A stretch of DNA of 64,000 nt from Helicobacter cynogastricus (GCF_900197855.1 NZ_FZMQ01000005.1:150175-214174); one strand, 5' to 3'. Shown: positions 44,088 through 53,748, counted from the first letter of the stretch. The notes: generated by a model not told the origin, from the sequence alone. Made by a program: numbers and translations.

Positions 44088-45797
44088 ATGAAAACCATTT
44101 CTAGAAAAGAATATGTTTCTATGTACGGCCCCACAACGGGCGATAAAGTCCGTTTGGGCGACACAGACCTCATTTTAGAAGTCGAACACGATCATACCGT
44201 CTATGGAGAGGAAATTAAATTCGGGGGCGGAAAAACTATCCGTGATGGGATGGGCCAAACTAATAGTCCTAGCACTCAAGAGTTAGATTTGGTTATTACC
44301 AATGCCTTGATTGTAGATTACAGCGGTATTTACAAAGCTGACATTGGCATTAAAGATGGCAAAATTGCTGGCATTGGTAAAGCGGGCAACAAAGACATTC
44401 AAGATGGTGTACACAACAATCTTTGTGTAGGTCCTGCTACTGAAGCACTAGCGGCCGAAGGGCTTATTGTTACAGCTGGCGGTATTGATACTCACATCCA
44501 CTTTATTTCCCCCCAACAAATTCCTACTGCGCTAGCTAGTGGGGTTACTACCATGATTGGTGGGGGTACTGGTCCTGCTGATGGTACGAATGCGACCACC
44601 ATCACCCCCGGACGCAATAACCTAAAAAGTATGCTCCGCGCCGCTGAAGAGTATGCTATGAATTTGGGCTTTTTTGGGAAAGGCAATGTTTCCTATGAAC
44701 CTTCTTTGGTGGATCAAGTGAAAGCTGGTGCGCTAGGCTTTAAAATCCACGAAGACTGGGGTAGCACACCTGCAGCTATTCACCACTGCCTCAACATTGC
44801 TGATGAATACGATGTGCAAGTAGCCATCCACACTGATACTCTCAATGAGGCTTGCTGTGTGGAAGATACCCTAGAAGCTATCGCTGGGCGCACTATCCAC
44901 ACTTTCCACACTGAAGGTGCGGGCGGTGGACACGCTCCGGATGTCATTAAAATGGCTGGAGAGTACAATATCCTTCCTGCATCAACTAACCCCACTATTC
45001 CCTTCACTAAAAACACTGAAGCTGAACACATGGATATGTTGATGGTTTGCCACCACCTAGACAAAAATATCAAAGAGGATGTGCAATTTGCCGATTCTCG
45101 TATCCGCCCTCAAACCATTGCGGCTGAAGATAAATTGCATGACATGGGTATCTTTGCTATCACTAGCTCCGACTCTCAGGCTATGGGGCGTGTGGGCGAA
45201 GTCATTACACGCACTTGGCAAACAGCGGACAAAAATAAAAAAGAATTTGGTCGCTTGAAAGAGGAAAAGGGCGATAATGACAATTTCCGCATTAAACGCT
45301 ATATTTCCAAGTATACTATCAATCCCGCTATCGCACACGGCATTTCTGACTATGTGGGTTCTGTAGAGGTAGGCAAATTCGCCGACCTCGTGCTTTGGAG
45401 TCCTGCATTCTTTGGCATTAAACCCAACATGATTATCAAGGGTGGTTTCATTACTCTCTCTCAAATGGGTGATGCGAACGCTTCTATCCCTACTCCTCAG
45501 CCCGTGTATTATCGCGAAATGTTTGGTCATCATGGGAAAGCAAAATACGATACCAGCATCACTTTCGTATCCAAAGCTGCCTATGAGGATGATATTAAAG
45601 GGAAATTGGGGCTAGAAAAAGTGGTATTGCCCGTGCACAACTGCCGCAATATCACTAAAAAAGATCTCAAATTCAACGATGTAACCGCCCACATCGATGT
45701 TAATCCAGAAACCTATGAGGTGAAAGTTGATGGGGAAAAAGTAACCTCTAAGGCTGCTGATGTGATCAGCTTAGCTCAGCTCTATAACTTGTTCTAG
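44088..45797 (+). CDS. ureB: Urease catalytic (alpha) subunit
   Basis: A 569-residue subunit with the complete nickel site: His136 and His138 (GIDTHIHFI), carbamylated Lys219 (GFKIHEDWG), His248 (AIHTDTLNE), His274 ([15 protein letters not shown]), and the flap region with MVCHHL. Cys256 replaces the glycine that I remember as invariant in TLNEAGCVED, a single-base change in a conserved loop next to His248. The rest of the protein is intact and the change may be neutral. AAAGGAG precedes the start. It is very similar to H. felis UreB from memory. Confidence 0.97.
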   Translation: MKTISRKEYVSMYGPTTGDKVRLGDTDLILEVEHDHTVYGEEIKFGGGKTIRDGMGQTNSPSTQELDLVITNALIVDYSGIYKADIGIKDGKIAGIGKAGNKDIQDGVHNNLCVGPATEALAAEGLIVTAGGIDTHIHFISPQQIPTALASGVTTMIGGGTGPADGTNATTITPGRNNLKSMLRAAEEYAMNLGFFGKGNVSYEPSLVDQVKAGALGFKIHEDWGSTPAAIHHCLNIADEYDVQVAIHTDTLNEACCVEDTLEAIAGRTIHTFHTEGAGGGHAPDVIKMAGEYNILPASTNPTIPFTKNTEAEHMDMLMVCHHLDKNIKEDVQFADSRIRPQTIAAEDKLHDMGIFAITSSDSQAMGRVGEVITRTWQTADKNKKEFGRLKEEKGDNDNFRIKRYISKYTINPAIAHGISDYVGSVEVGKFADLVLWSPAFFGIKPNMIIKGGFITLSQMGDANASIPTPQPVYYREMFGHHGKAKYDTSITFVSKAAYEDDIKGKLGLEKVVLPVHNCRNITKKDLKFNDVTAHIDVNPETYEVKVDGEKVTSKAADVISLAQLYNLF

Positions 45798-45873
45798 GGT
45801 GTGGTAAAAAGAGCGTAGTTCAAAAAGAGGAGGGGGTTAAGTCGGAGGGGGTCATTGATTTACTTTACTGATT

Positions 45874-45879
45874 TATAAT
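45874..45879 (+). promoter_or_regulatory. -10 element in the ureB-ureI gap
   Basis: A perfect TATAAT lies 70 bases before ureI within the 151-base gap after ureB, consistent with separate transcription of the ureI-H genes in addition to readthrough. Confidence 0.5.
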
Positions 45880-45948
45880 GAACTCAAGAGAGGTTTTTCG
45901 GCTTTGTCTGTACTAAAAACCCTCAAATCTTTACCAAAGGATTAGGTA

Positions 45949-46536
45949 ATGTTAGGATTGGTTCTCTTGTATGTTGCGATCGTTTTGATCAGCAACGGCG
46001 TTTCTGGACTTGCCGGGGTGGATCCAAAGAGTAAGGCCGTGATGAATTTCTTTGTGGGTGGGCTTAGCATTGTGTGCAACATCGTTGCTATCGTGTATTC
46101 GGCTTTCAACCCAACACCTGTGGTAACAGGGCCTGAGGATGTGGCACAGGTTTCACATCACCTCATTAACTTCTATGGCCCAGCTACAGGCTTGCTGTTT
46201 GGCTTTACCTATCTCTACGCTGCGATCAACAATGTTTATAAACTAGACTGGCGTCCCTATGGTTGGTATTGTCTCTTTGTAACAATTAACACCATTCCTG
46301 CAGCGATCCTCTCGCACTATTCTGATGCCCTAGACGACCATAAAATGCTAGGAATCACTGAAGGAGATTGGTGGGCATTCATTTGGTTGGCTTGGGGTGT
46401 GCTCTGGCTTACCGGTTGGATCGAAGAGGTCTTGAAAATCAAGTTAGGAAATTTTGTACCTTGGCTCGCCATTATAGAAGGCATCATCACCGCTTGGATT
46501 CCTGCTTGGTTGCTCTTTGTCCAACACTGGGTGTGA
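45949..46536 (+). CDS. ureI: Acid-gated urea channel
   Basis: A 195-residue UreI of the amide-channel family with six transmembrane helices. The periplasmic residues important for pH gating in H. pylori are all present at the same numbers: His70-His71 (VSHHLIN), His123 (ILSHYSD), His131 and Glu138. It admits urea at low periplasmic pH. AAAGGA precedes ATG 45949 by a few bases. The length equals that of H. pylori. It is followed after one base by ureE. Confidence 0.97.
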   Translation: MLGLVLLYVAIVLISNGVSGLAGVDPKSKAVMNFFVGGLSIVCNIVAIVYSAFNPTPVVTGPEDVAQVSHHLINFYGPATGLLFGFTYLYAAINNVYKLDWRPYGWYCLFVTINTIPAAILSHYSDALDDHKMLGITEGDWWAFIWLAWGVLWLTGWIEEVLKIKLGNFVPWLAIIEGIITAWIPAWLLFVQHWV

Positions 46537-46537
46537 G

Positions 46538-47065
46538 ATGATCCGCACGCACGCCATTTTAGGGAATATTTTTGACCAACCCCGCGCTAAGGTGGTCGAC
46601 CATGTCAACTTAGAATGGTTCGACACCCAAAAGCGCATGGGGCGTTGGGTGTCTGAGGGAGGGCTAGAGATCGCCCTCAAATTGGACAAACCTCCTTTAA
46701 TGGGCTTGCGCGATGGGGATATCCTCTTTGAAGATGAATCGTGTGTGGTGAGTGTGAACATTCTGCCCACAGAAATTCTCTGTGTCTACGCGCGCAATTG
46801 CGCCCAAGTGGCAAAGCTCTGCTATGAGGTAGGCAACCGCCACGCCTCGCTCTATTATGGCGATCAAGATTTGAGTTTTCAAACCCCATTTGACAAGCCT
46901 TTAAAGGTTCTTTTTGAGAAATTAGGCGTGTCCCATGAGGTTTTAAAAGGCAAATTAGACAGCTCTAGGCGTATTAGCGTGAGTGCGCCCCATGCCAATC
47001 CACTAGACTCGTGCGCGCCTTTAAAATTCCAAGAGAGCGATCAGCTCCTCGTTATTAAAAGATAA
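46538..47065 (+). CDS. ureE: Urease nickel chaperone UreE
   Basis: A 175-residue UreE with an N-terminal peptide-binding domain and a C-terminal metal-binding domain. His102 ([10 protein letters not shown]) and His152 (APHANPLD) occupy the same positions as the nickel ligands of H. pylori UreE. There is no poly-histidine tail. It hands nickel to the UreFGH-apoenzyme complex. The ATG lies one base after the ureI stop; an in-frame extension back to 46517 lies in ureI. Confidence 0.95.
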   Translation: MIRTHAILGNIFDQPRAKVVDHVNLEWFDTQKRMGRWVSEGGLEIALKLDKPPLMGLRDGDILFEDESCVVSVNILPTEILCVYARNCAQVAKLCYEVGNRHASLYYGDQDLSFQTPFDKPLKVLFEKLGVSHEVLKGKLDSSRRISVSAPHANPLDSCAPLKFQESDQLLVIKR

Positions 47066-47067
47066 CC

Positions 47068-47745
47068 ATGCATACTGATTTTATTCTGCTTCAAATTAAT
47101 GATGCTATGTTTCCTATTGGTAGCTACACCCACTCCTTTGGGCTAGAAACCTATATCCAGCACAAACAGGTACACAACAAAGAAAGCGCGCTAAGCTACA
47201 TGCAAGCTTTCTTGAGTACACAATTTCTTTATAGCGATCTGCTTAGTTTAAAACTCGCTTATACCTATGCCAAACAGAGCGCGCTAGAATCCCTCTTGGC
47301 TATGGAAGAGCGTGTAAATCTAGCCACCCCTCCGCTTGAATTGCGTAGTGCCAATCAAAAACTGGGCAATCGTTTTTTAAAAACTCTCATGGCATTAGAT
47401 TTACCCTCCCATGCCTTTTTTAGCATGTATACACAAAAAAGTAGTACTCCTACACATGCTAGTGCTTATGGGGTCTTTTGTGCCTGCTTTGATCTCAATT
47501 TAGATATCGCCCTAAAACATTACCTCTATGCGCAAAGCTCAAACGCGGTCATTAACTGCGTGAAAACTATCCCCTTAGCCCAAAATGACGGGCAACGCAT
47601 TTTGTTGGCCTTACAAGAGAATTTTATAAATATTTTACAAACCCTAGAGGGCTTGGATGAGTCCTATCTATGTGCGGCGAGCATTCATAATGACATTAAA
47701 GCCATGCAACATGAACGACTCTATTCCAGACTTTACATGTCTTAA
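47068..47745 (+). CDS. ureF: Urease accessory protein UreF
   Basis: A 225-residue all-helical Ure[19 protein letters not shown] near the N-terminus is the family hallmark, and [20 protein letters not shown] near residue 170 is a second. It acts as the GTPase-regulating partner of UreG and binds UreH. It appears shorter than the 254-residue H. pylori protein by roughly 29 residues. It starts two bases after ureE. Confidence 0.93.
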   Translation: MHTDFILLQINDAMFPIGSYTHSFGLETYIQHKQVHNKESALSYMQAFLSTQFLYSDLLSLKLAYTYAKQSALESLLAMEERVNLATPPLELRSANQKLGNRFLKTLMALDLPSHAFFSMYTQKSSTPTHASAYGVFCACFDLNLDIALKHYLYAQSSNAVINCVKTIPLAQNDGQRILLALQENFINILQTLEGLDESYLCAASIHNDIKAMQHERLYSRLYMS

Positions 47746-47766
47746 CACTAATTAAAAAGGATTATT

Positions 47767-48366
47767 ATGGTTAAAATAGGTGTTTGCGGGCCTGTGGGTA
47801 GTGGCAAAACCGCGCTAATAGAAGCACTCACCCGTGCGATGAGCCAAGAATACAGCATTGGGGTGATCACCAATGACATTTACACCAAAGAGGATGCAGA
47901 ATTTTTATGCAAAAATTCGGTTATGCCTAGAGAGCGCATTATTGGAGTGGAAACCGGAGGATGCCCACACACTGCCATTAGAGAAGACGCATCCATGAAC
48001 TTAGAGGCGGTGGAGGAATTGCATGCCAAATTCCCCGATATTGAACTGATGTTTATTGAGAGTGGGGGGGACAATCTCTCCACTACCTTTAACCCCGAAT
48101 TGGCCGACTTTACGATTTTTGTGATTGATGTGGCTGAGGGGGATAAAATCCCACGAAAGGGCGGTCCCGGAATTACGCGCTCAGATTTACTTATCATCAA
48201 TAAGATCGACCTAGCCCCCTATGTGGGTGCAGATTTGGGCGTGATGGATCGCGACTCTAAGAAAATGCGCGGTGAGAAACCCTTTTTATTCACCAATATC
48301 CGCTCTAAAGAGGGCTTAGATAGCGTGATTGGCTGGATCAAAAAATACGCTCTCTTAGAAGACTAA
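47767..48366 (+). CDS. ureG: Urease GTPase UreG
   Basis: A 199-residue SIMIBI-class GTPase. The P-loop GPVGSGKT spans residues 8-15, the nickel-binding CPH motif is at 66-68 (ETGGCPHTA), and [13 protein letters not shown] gives the guanine specificity. It dimerises around nickel and releases it to the active site on GTP hydrolysis. AAAAGGA precedes the start. The stop codon overlaps the ureH start. Confidence 0.97.
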   Translation: MVKIGVCGPVGSGKTALIEALTRAMSQEYSIGVITNDIYTKEDAEFLCKNSVMPRERIIGVETGGCPHTAIREDASMNLEAVEELHAKFPDIELMFIESGGDNLSTTFNPELADFTIFVIDVAEGDKIPRKGGPGITRSDLLIINKIDLAPYVGADLGVMDRDSKKMRGEKPFLFTNIRSKEGLDSVIGWIKKYALLED

Positions 48367-49163
48367 TGACACACCAAACTACCTACGCCCAAGCTTCTAA
48401 GCTCTATTTAAAAACCGCCATGGGTGCACACGGGCGTTGTATCATTGCTGATAACTATTTTAGTCCCCCTTTTAAGCTCATGCCCCCTTTCCATGAAAAG
48501 GGTGCGTTGAGTGAGATCATGCTCTTGGTTGTGGGTGCTGGCATGCTCAAAGGCGACGCACAGGATATTAAAATTGAAATCGGGCAGGGTTGCCAGCTCA
48601 AGCTCTCTTCTCAGAGTTTTGAAAAAATCTTTGATACTGAAGAGGGGTATGCTAGCCGTGATACACATGTTATAGTGGAGGAAAATGCCCTACTAGATTT
48701 TTCCCCTCTGCCTGTGATTCCCTTTGCTAACGCCCATTTTAAAAACCACACACATATTCTTCTAAAGCCTCATGCTGAGCTCATCTATAGTGAGATTATC
48801 ACAGCAGGGCGAATTGCTTATGGGGAGAAATTCGCCTTTTCTAAATTTCACTCTACCCTAGAGATCGCCACGCTAGAGCACCCTCTTTTTGTGGACAACA
48901 CAATTTTAGATCCTACGCGCATGGATTTAACCAATCCTTGCATGTTCGATCAATTCACCCACTATCTCAACATTGTTTTCTTCACCAAACGCCTCTCCCA
49001 AGAAGCAATTCAAGAACTCTTGGATCAATCCGGGCTCAATGGGGGTTTAAGTGCTTTACCTTGCACTTTGCCTGCAGAATATAGCACTTTCTGCCTAAAG
49101 GCTCTTGCTTGTGGTTCTGAACCTTTACTCAATCTGCGCGAAGCGATCTCTGCCCTACTCTAG
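48366..49163 (+). CDS. ureH: Urease accessory protein UreH (UreD)
   Basis: A 265-residue UreD/UreH scaffold protein. GMLKGDAQDIKIEIGQGCQLKLSSQSFEKIF (partial quotation of a longer conserved block near 60-90), SEIITAGRIAYGEKFAF near 145 and LRLKA-like C-terminal text fit the family. It binds the urease apoprotein and UreF. Its last 35 bases overlap the convergent nixA gene. This completes the accessory set. Confidence 0.94.
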   Translation: MTHQTTYAQASKLYLKTAMGAHGRCIIADNYFSPPFKLMPPFHEKGALSEIMLLVVGAGMLKGDAQDIKIEIGQGCQLKLSSQSFEKIFDTEEGYASRDTHVIVEENALLDFSPLPVIPFANAHFKNHTHILLKPHAELIYSEIITAGRIAYGEKFAFSKFHSTLEIATLEHPLFVDNTILDPTRMDLTNPCMFDQFTHYLNIVFFTKRLSQEAIQELLDQSGLNGGLSALPCTLPAEYSTFCLKALACGSEPLLNLREAISALL

Positions 49164-50157
49164 GAGAGTGGGGCATGCTCCATCTCTCCTCAATGCGCCC
49201 AAACTTCCAAATGCCATAGGAGATTACCCATACTCCTACGAAGATCGCTACAATATAATAGCCTAAGTGTTCAAAATCCAAGCCTTGAATATAACCTAAC
49301 GCACCACTGAACTCCCAATGCATTTGGATGGTGAACACTTGGAAGAGTTGCACCGCTCCAATACCTAAAGCCGCGATCACGCCTAAGCTAGTGATGGTGA
49401 TATTGTAATAAATCTTGCGTACAGGGGTTTTAAAAGCCCAATTATAGGCTTTTACCATAAAGATTCCATCGCAGGTATCAAATAAGGTCATTCCGGCTGC
49501 AAAAGCTAGAGGTAAAGCCAACATGCCTAAAATACTGGTTTCAATGGCTACGCCCGTTAAAGCCAAAAGGGCGATCTGGCTAGCCGTGCCAAAACCTAGT
49601 CCAAAGAGAAAACCCACCGGAAAGATATGCCAGCTTTTAGAAACAAAAGCAAAGAGAAAGCTAAAAAAGCGTTTCATCAAGCTATTTTCATCAAGCATGG
49701 TTTCTAAGGCCTCTTGGCTGTGCTTATTTTCACAACTAGCTCGCAAGACTTTAAAAAGATCTACCAAGATAAGGGTGTTTAAAATGCCCACTAGAAGCAA
49801 AAATACACCCGCAATAGTCATGCCAAGCACTCCTCCGATTTCTTCCAAGATGGGGGCATGTTGTTTGATCCAATGGAAGGCAACAGCACTCACAATGGTT
49901 ACCAAAACCACTACGCTAGAATGCCCTAAAGAAAAGTAAAAACCTACACCCATTGCGTTTTGCTTTTGCTGGGTGAGTTTGCGCACCATGTTATCAATAC
50001 AGGCGATGTGATCGGCATCAAAGGCGTGGCGACTCCCTAAAATATACGCAGTGATAGCTGTGCCATAAAAAGCTGGATCATCAGCCAAGACTAACAAAAT
50101 AGCAACCAACAAATGTAAGAAGATAATGACTAAAGCGTAGGGTAGCCAAGAATACAT
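49129..50157 (-). CDS. nixA: Nickel permease NixA-like, copy 1 (NiCoT family)
   Basis: A 342-residue NiCoT permease with eight transmembrane helices. Signature blocks are RHAFDADHIACIDN (near residue 45), FSLGHSSVV, VGFLFGLGFGTASQIALL and LFDTCDGIFM. It imports Ni2+ for urease and hydrogenase. GGAG precedes ATG 50157, and a near-consensus Fur operator lies 35 bases further upstream. It ends inside ureH on the other strand. The neighbour at 50257 is a close paralogue with stretches of near-identical DNA. Confidence 0.95.
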   Translation of the reverse strand: MYSWLPYALVIIFLHLLVAILLVLADDPAFYGTAITAYILGSRHAFDADHIACIDNMVRKLTQQKQNAMGVGFYFSLGHSSVVVLVTIVSAVAFHWIKQHAPILEEIGGVLGMTIAGVFLLLVGILNTLILVDLFKVLRASCENKHSQEALETMLDENSLMKRFFSFLFAFVSKSWHIFPVGFLFGLGFGTASQIALLALTGVAIETSILGMLALPLAFAAGMTLFDTCDGIFMVKAYNWAFKTPVRKIYYNITITSLGVIAALGIGAVQLFQVFTIQMHWEFSGALGYIQGLDFEHLGYYIVAIFVGVWVISYGIWKFGRIEERWSMPHSPRVGQRSLRAD

Positions 50158-50191
50158 GTTAGAATCTCCATATTTTTCACAAATTCTAACA

Positions 50192-50206
50192 TGATAATCA
50201 TTATTA
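50192..50206 (-). promoter_or_regulatory. Fur-box-like operator upstream of nixA copy 1
   Basis: TGATAATCATTATTA matches the 7-1-7 holo-Fur consensus TAATAATnATTATTA, as I recall it for Helicobacter, at all positions except one. The inner palindrome GATAAT-CATT-ATTATC extends to 50208. It lies 35 bases before the ATG, where a repressor would block transcription or initiation. Confidence 0.55.
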
Positions 50207-50256
50207 TCTGTGAGTATCGTCTAAAAATATATCAAAAGCGTGCATTTTTTACCCGA

Positions 50257-51297
50257 TTAGGCCACACCTCCGCTCCACCTCTCTTCGATGCGTCCAAATT
50301 TCCAAATCCCATAAGAAATTGCCCACACCAGTACAAACATGCCAACCAAATAATAGCCCAAGTCCCCGAAATCTAAATTTTGCACATAGCCTAAGACTCC
50401 GCTAAATTCCCAATGCATTTTTTCGCTCAACACCTGGAAAAGCTCCACTAACCCGATCACCAATGCCACGATCACGCCTAAGCTAGTGATGGTGATATTG
50501 TAATAAATCTTGCGCACAGGGGTTTTAAATGCCCAATCATAGGCTTTTACCATAAAGATTCCATCGCAGGTATCAAAGAGGCTCATCCCCGCGGCAAATA
50601 AAATGGGTAAGGAGAGCATACCCAAAATACTAAGTTTGAGCGCAGCCCCAGATAGAGCCATAAGCGCGATTTCACTGGCAGTATCAAAACCTAGCCCAAA
50701 AAGAAAACCAATTGGATAGAGATGCCAAGATTTGGATACAAAGGCAAAAAGGGGCTTGAAAAAACGACTGATTAAACCTCTCTCTTGTAATTTGGCCTCT
50801 AAGAGCTCTTGATTATAATCCTTATTGTGGCGCGTTTGTCGGAAGATCTGTATCAAATCCACTAAGATCACCGCGTTTAAAATTCCCACAACCAAAAGAA
50901 AGAAGCCGGAGACCAAAGTGCCGATAATTCCACCCACTTCCTTAAGCATGGGGGTGTGTTCGCTAGCCCAGTGCACGGCAAAAGCAGTTACAACAATCAT
51001 TAGCAAAACCACGCTAGAATGCCCTAAAGAAAAGTAAAAACCTACACCCATCGCGTTTTGCTTCTGTTGGGTGAGTTTGCGCACGGTGTTATCAATGCAG
51101 GCAATGTGATCGGCATCAAAGGCATGGCGCGCGCCTAGCAAATACGCCCCGCTAGCGAGCGCGTAAAAACTAGACTGGTTAGCAAGTAGCAAAAGTACCA
51201 ACCCCAAAACATGTAGCAGTACAATAAAAAGCGCATAAGGCAACCACTGGCGCACAAAACCACCTTGTGTTTTTAATCTTTGGTAATATTTTATCAT
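50257..51297 (-). CDS. Nickel permease NixA-like, copy 2 (NiCoT family)
   Basis: A 346-residue paralogue of copy 1 with the same motifs: RHAFDADHIACIDN, SLGHSSVV, GFLFGLGFDTASEIALM and LFDTCDGIFM. It has an added basic N-terminus (MIKYYQRLKTQGG). ATG 51297 is preferred to an upstream TTG at 51312. Asp replaces Gly in GFGTAS to give GFDTAS, which is the more usual NiCoT form. It probably also transports nickel, possibly cobalt. 99 bases separate the copies. It is divergent from terD. Confidence 0.93.
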   Translation of the reverse strand: MIKYYQRLKTQGGFVRQWLPYALFIVLLHVLGLVLLLLANQSSFYALASGAYLLGARHAFDADHIACIDNTVRKLTQQKQNAMGVGFYFSLGHSSVVLLMIVVTAFAVHWASEHTPMLKEVGGIIGTLVSGFFLLVVGILNAVILVDLIQIFRQTRHNKDYNQELLEAKLQERGLISRFFKPLFAFVSKSWHLYPIGFLFGLGFDTASEIALMALSGAALKLSILGMLSLPILFAAGMSLFDTCDGIFMVKAYDWAFKTPVRKIYYNITITSLGVIVALVIGLVELFQVLSEKMHWEFSGVLGYVQNLDFGDLGYYLVGMFVLVWAISYGIWKFGRIEERWSGGVA

Positions 51298-51305
51298 GGA
51301 ATGTC

Positions 51306-51322
51306 TTAACAATATGTGTTAA
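51306..51322. promoter_or_regulatory. Inverted repeat between nixA copy 2 and terD
   Basis: TTAACA-ATATG-TGTTAA is a perfect 6-bp inverted repeat with a 5-base centre, 9 bases before the nixA copy 2 ATG and 44 before the terD ATG. It could be an operator for one or both divergent genes. It does not match the Fur or NikR consensus. Confidence 0.4.
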
Positions 51323-51366
51323 CTAAACCATGCTAAAGTTGGCGTATTTTGTAAAAAGGAGTTTTT

Positions 51367-51954
51367 ATGGCTGTTAATTTGAGTAAGGGTGGACGCGTTT
51401 CTTTGAGCAAGGAAAAACCCGGGCTTTCTAAAATTTTGGTTGGTTTGGGTTGGGATGTAAACACCAGCGACACGGGGAGTGATTTTGACCTAGACGCTTC
51501 TGTATTCTTAACCAACACCTCTAACAAAGTCAATGATGATAAGGATTTTGTCTTCTATGGCAATTCTACCAGTAAAGACGGCTCTGTAGTGCATACAGGA
51601 GACAACCGCACGGGAGCGGGTGAGGGCGATGACGAGGTGATCAAAATCGATTTGGCTAAAGTCTCTGCCAATGTGGCGGAGATTCACATTGTCGTTACCA
51701 TCCATGAAGCCAATGCACGCAAACAAAACTTTGGCATGGTGCGTAAGGCGTTTGTGCGCGTGGTAGATGAAAATGACGGGCAAGAAATTGTGCGCTACGA
51801 CTTAGAAGAAGATTTTTCTGTAGAGACCGCCTTAAATTTTGGGCGACTCTATCGGGGCGAAGGGAATGAATGGAAGTTTGCAGCTGTAGGCGCGGGCTTT
51901 AAAGAGGGCTTAGTAGGCTTTTGTAAAGAATACGGCGTGAATGTAGAGGGTTAG
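51367..51954 (+). CDS. terD: TerD-family calcium-binding stress protein, copy 1
   Basis: A 195-residue TerD. Paired beta-sandwich repeats carry acidic Ca2+-binding loops: GLGWDVNTSDTGSDFDLDAS (near 23-42), HTGDNRTGAGEGDDE (about 80-94) and IHEANARKQNFGMVRKAFV. AAAAAGGAG precedes the ATG. The family is linked to tellurite, phage and envelope stress, but the mechanism is unknown. It is two bases upstream of a second TerD-family gene. Confidence 0.92.
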   Translation: MAVNLSKGGRVSLSKEKPGLSKILVGLGWDVNTSDTGSDFDLDASVFLTNTSNKVNDDKDFVFYGNSTSKDGSVVHTGDNRTGAGEGDDEVIKIDLAKVSANVAEIHIVVTIHEANARKQNFGMVRKAFVRVVDENDGQEIVRYDLEEDFSVETALNFGRLYRGEGNEWKFAAVGAGFKEGLVGFCKEYGVNVEG

Positions 51955-51955
51955 C

Positions 51956-52561
51956 ATGGCAGTTAACCTAGTCAAGGGACAAAAAATTTCGCTCAAAAAA
52001 GAGGATGGAGATGCCTTAAAGGTCTTTTGCGTGGGGGCTAACTGGGGAGCGATCAGCAAAAAGGGTTTCTTTGGCAACACCAAAACCGAAGCGGTGGACT
52101 TGGATTTGAGCGTTGCCCTCTTTGGAGAACAAAAAAATCTCATAGATTGCGTGTATTTTGGCAAGCAGAGTGCTCCAGGCATTCGCCACAGCGGAGATGA
52201 TCGCACCGGGGATGTGGGCGGAGATGATGGGCTAGACAATGAGGTGATCAACATCGCCCTAGATAGTTTGGACCCAGCAGTACATCAAATCGTCTTTGTA
52301 CTCAATTCTTATACCCATATTGATTTCGACAAGATTCCCTTTGCGAGTATCCGTCTTTATGAAGGTAGTCCCGATCGCGTGAATAGCGTTTTTGCAGCCT
52401 ACAATGTTGCCAAAGACGCGACCTTTGCGGGCAAGGAGGCGATGATTTTGGGCAAACTCTATAAACACAATGGAGAGTGGAAATTTAGTGCCATTGGCGA
52501 ACCCACCGCCGATCAAAAACTAGAGGGGCTCTTGACCCACTCTGTACCCAAATACCTTTGA
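51956..52561 (+). CDS. TerD-family protein, copy 2 (TerZ/TerE-like)
   Basis: A 201-residue second TerD-domain protein. VDLDLSVALFG (near 41), IRHSGDDRTGDVGGDDGLDNE with acidic loops (about 80-100) and the C-terminal LGKLYKHNGEWKFSAIGEPT are recognisable. It differs from copy 1 in the calcium loops, and GANWGAI is followed by a small insert KKGFFGNTK, which resembles TerZ/TerE-type paralogues. The HD-domain gene begins inside its stop codon, so a linked function is likely. Confidence 0.88.
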   Translation: MAVNLVKGQKISLKKEDGDALKVFCVGANWGAISKKGFFGNTKTEAVDLDLSVALFGEQKNLIDCVYFGKQSAPGIRHSGDDRTGDVGGDDGLDNEVINIALDSLDPAVHQIVFVLNSYTHIDFDKIPFASIRLYEGSPDRVNSVFAAYNVAKDATFAGKEAMILGKLYKHNGEWKFSAIGEPTADQKLEGLLTHSVPKYL

Positions 52562-53748
52562 TCGCCCCCAAACTCACAACTAAACTTTTAAAGCGGCTTT
52601 TCATCGCCGCTTCTATCCGCCGTTGGAACGATCAAGCCTGTCCGGTGGAGTTTAGCGAACTAGACAAGCAGGCGCATAAGGCGATGTTGGCAATCTTGCT
52701 AGCCAAGCACGCGCACGAAAAGGTCAATTATTCCCGTCTCATTACCTATTTTTTCTACGAATTTTTAAGCCGTGTGGTGCTCACGGACATCAAACCCCCT
52801 ATCTATTACCAACTTTTAGAGACACACCGCCAAGCTTTAGCTGACTATGTGCAAGAAGAGCTCAAAGAGGAGTTAGAGGGTTACGCGCTTTTTCAAGATT
52901 TGCACAGCTATCTATGCCACCCCCCAGAGGATTTAGAATCCGCGCTTTTGCGCGCTGCCCATCATTATGTCTCGGCATGGGAATTTAGTCTGATCTATGA
53001 TTTTAACCCACGCATGTATGGGGTACAAGAGATCAAGGACAACCTAGATAACGCCCTGCTTTTAGATGGCGCGTATTTAAGCCAAGTGCCCCATCTTAAA
53101 TTGCTCGCCTCCATGTTTGCTCAATTGCGTTTTCAAAAACGCTGGAGTCAAACCCCTCGTGTACCCGCTACTAGCGTACTAGGGCACGCCCTTTATGTCG
53201 CGCTTTGCGCCTTTTTACTCAGCTTTGACTTGGGCGCGTGCGAGAGCATGCGCGTTAATCACTTCTTGGGTGGGCTCTTCCACGACTTGCCTGAGATTTT
53301 GACTCGCGACATCATTTCGCCTATCAAGCATGGAGTAAAGGGCTTGGACGCGTATTTAAAAGAGATCGAAGCGCACGAAATGGAAAATAAACTATTACGC
53401 TATGTAAGCCCCGAATTTAAAGCAGATTTACTCTATTTTACCCAAGAGGAGTTTTCCAATCGCTATAAAGACCCCCATAGCCAAGAGGTGATCGTGCTAG
53501 AGTTGCCCCTGCTCTGGCAAGAATATAACCAAGATATTTACACGCCTGTGTGCGGGACTCTTTTAAAAGTGTGCGATCAACTCAGTGCTTTTATTGAAGC
53601 GCGCATGTCTATTGCGCATGGGGTGCGTAGTGATGTGCTAGTATCTGGCGCGCAAAAGATTTTAGATAAATACGCCTCTATGGAGCTCTGCGGTGTGCAT
53701 GTAGGGGCGTTGTTTAGCGATTTTGCATGCGGTGGGCCTTACTCTTAG
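52558..53748 (+). CDS. HD-domain metal-dependent phosphohydrolase
   Basis: A 396-residue protein. The N-terminal half (residues 1-190) is helical and unfamiliar; the C-terminal half has an HD domain with His210 (SVLGHALYVA), His242-Asp243 (FHDLPEILTRD) and Asp340 (KVCDQLSAF), the H...HD...D metal set. It resembles YfbR/YedI-like HD hydrolases, which act on nucleotides, but the substrate is unknown. TTG 52558 (TTGA overlap with the TerD gene) is the only start before the conserved region that keeps the operon tight. Inferred to act with the TerD pair. Confidence 0.8.
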   Translation: MIAPKLTTKLLKRLFIAASIRRWNDQACPVEFSELDKQAHKAMLAILLAKHAHEKVNYSRLITYFFYEFLSRVVLTDIKPPIYYQLLETHRQALADYVQEELKEELEGYALFQDLHSYLCHPPEDLESALLRAAHHYVSAWEFSLIYDFNPRMYGVQEIKDNLDNALLLDGAYLSQVPHLKLLASMFAQLRFQKRWSQTPRVPATSVLGHALYVALCAFLLSFDLGACESMRVNHFLGGLFHDLPEILTRDIISPIKHGVKGLDAYLKEIEAHEMENKLLRYVSPEFKADLLYFTQEEFSNRYKDPHSQEVIVLELPLLWQEYNQDIYTPVCGTLLKVCDQLSAFIEARMSIAHGVRSDVLVSGAQKILDKYASMELCGVHVGALFSDFACGGPYS

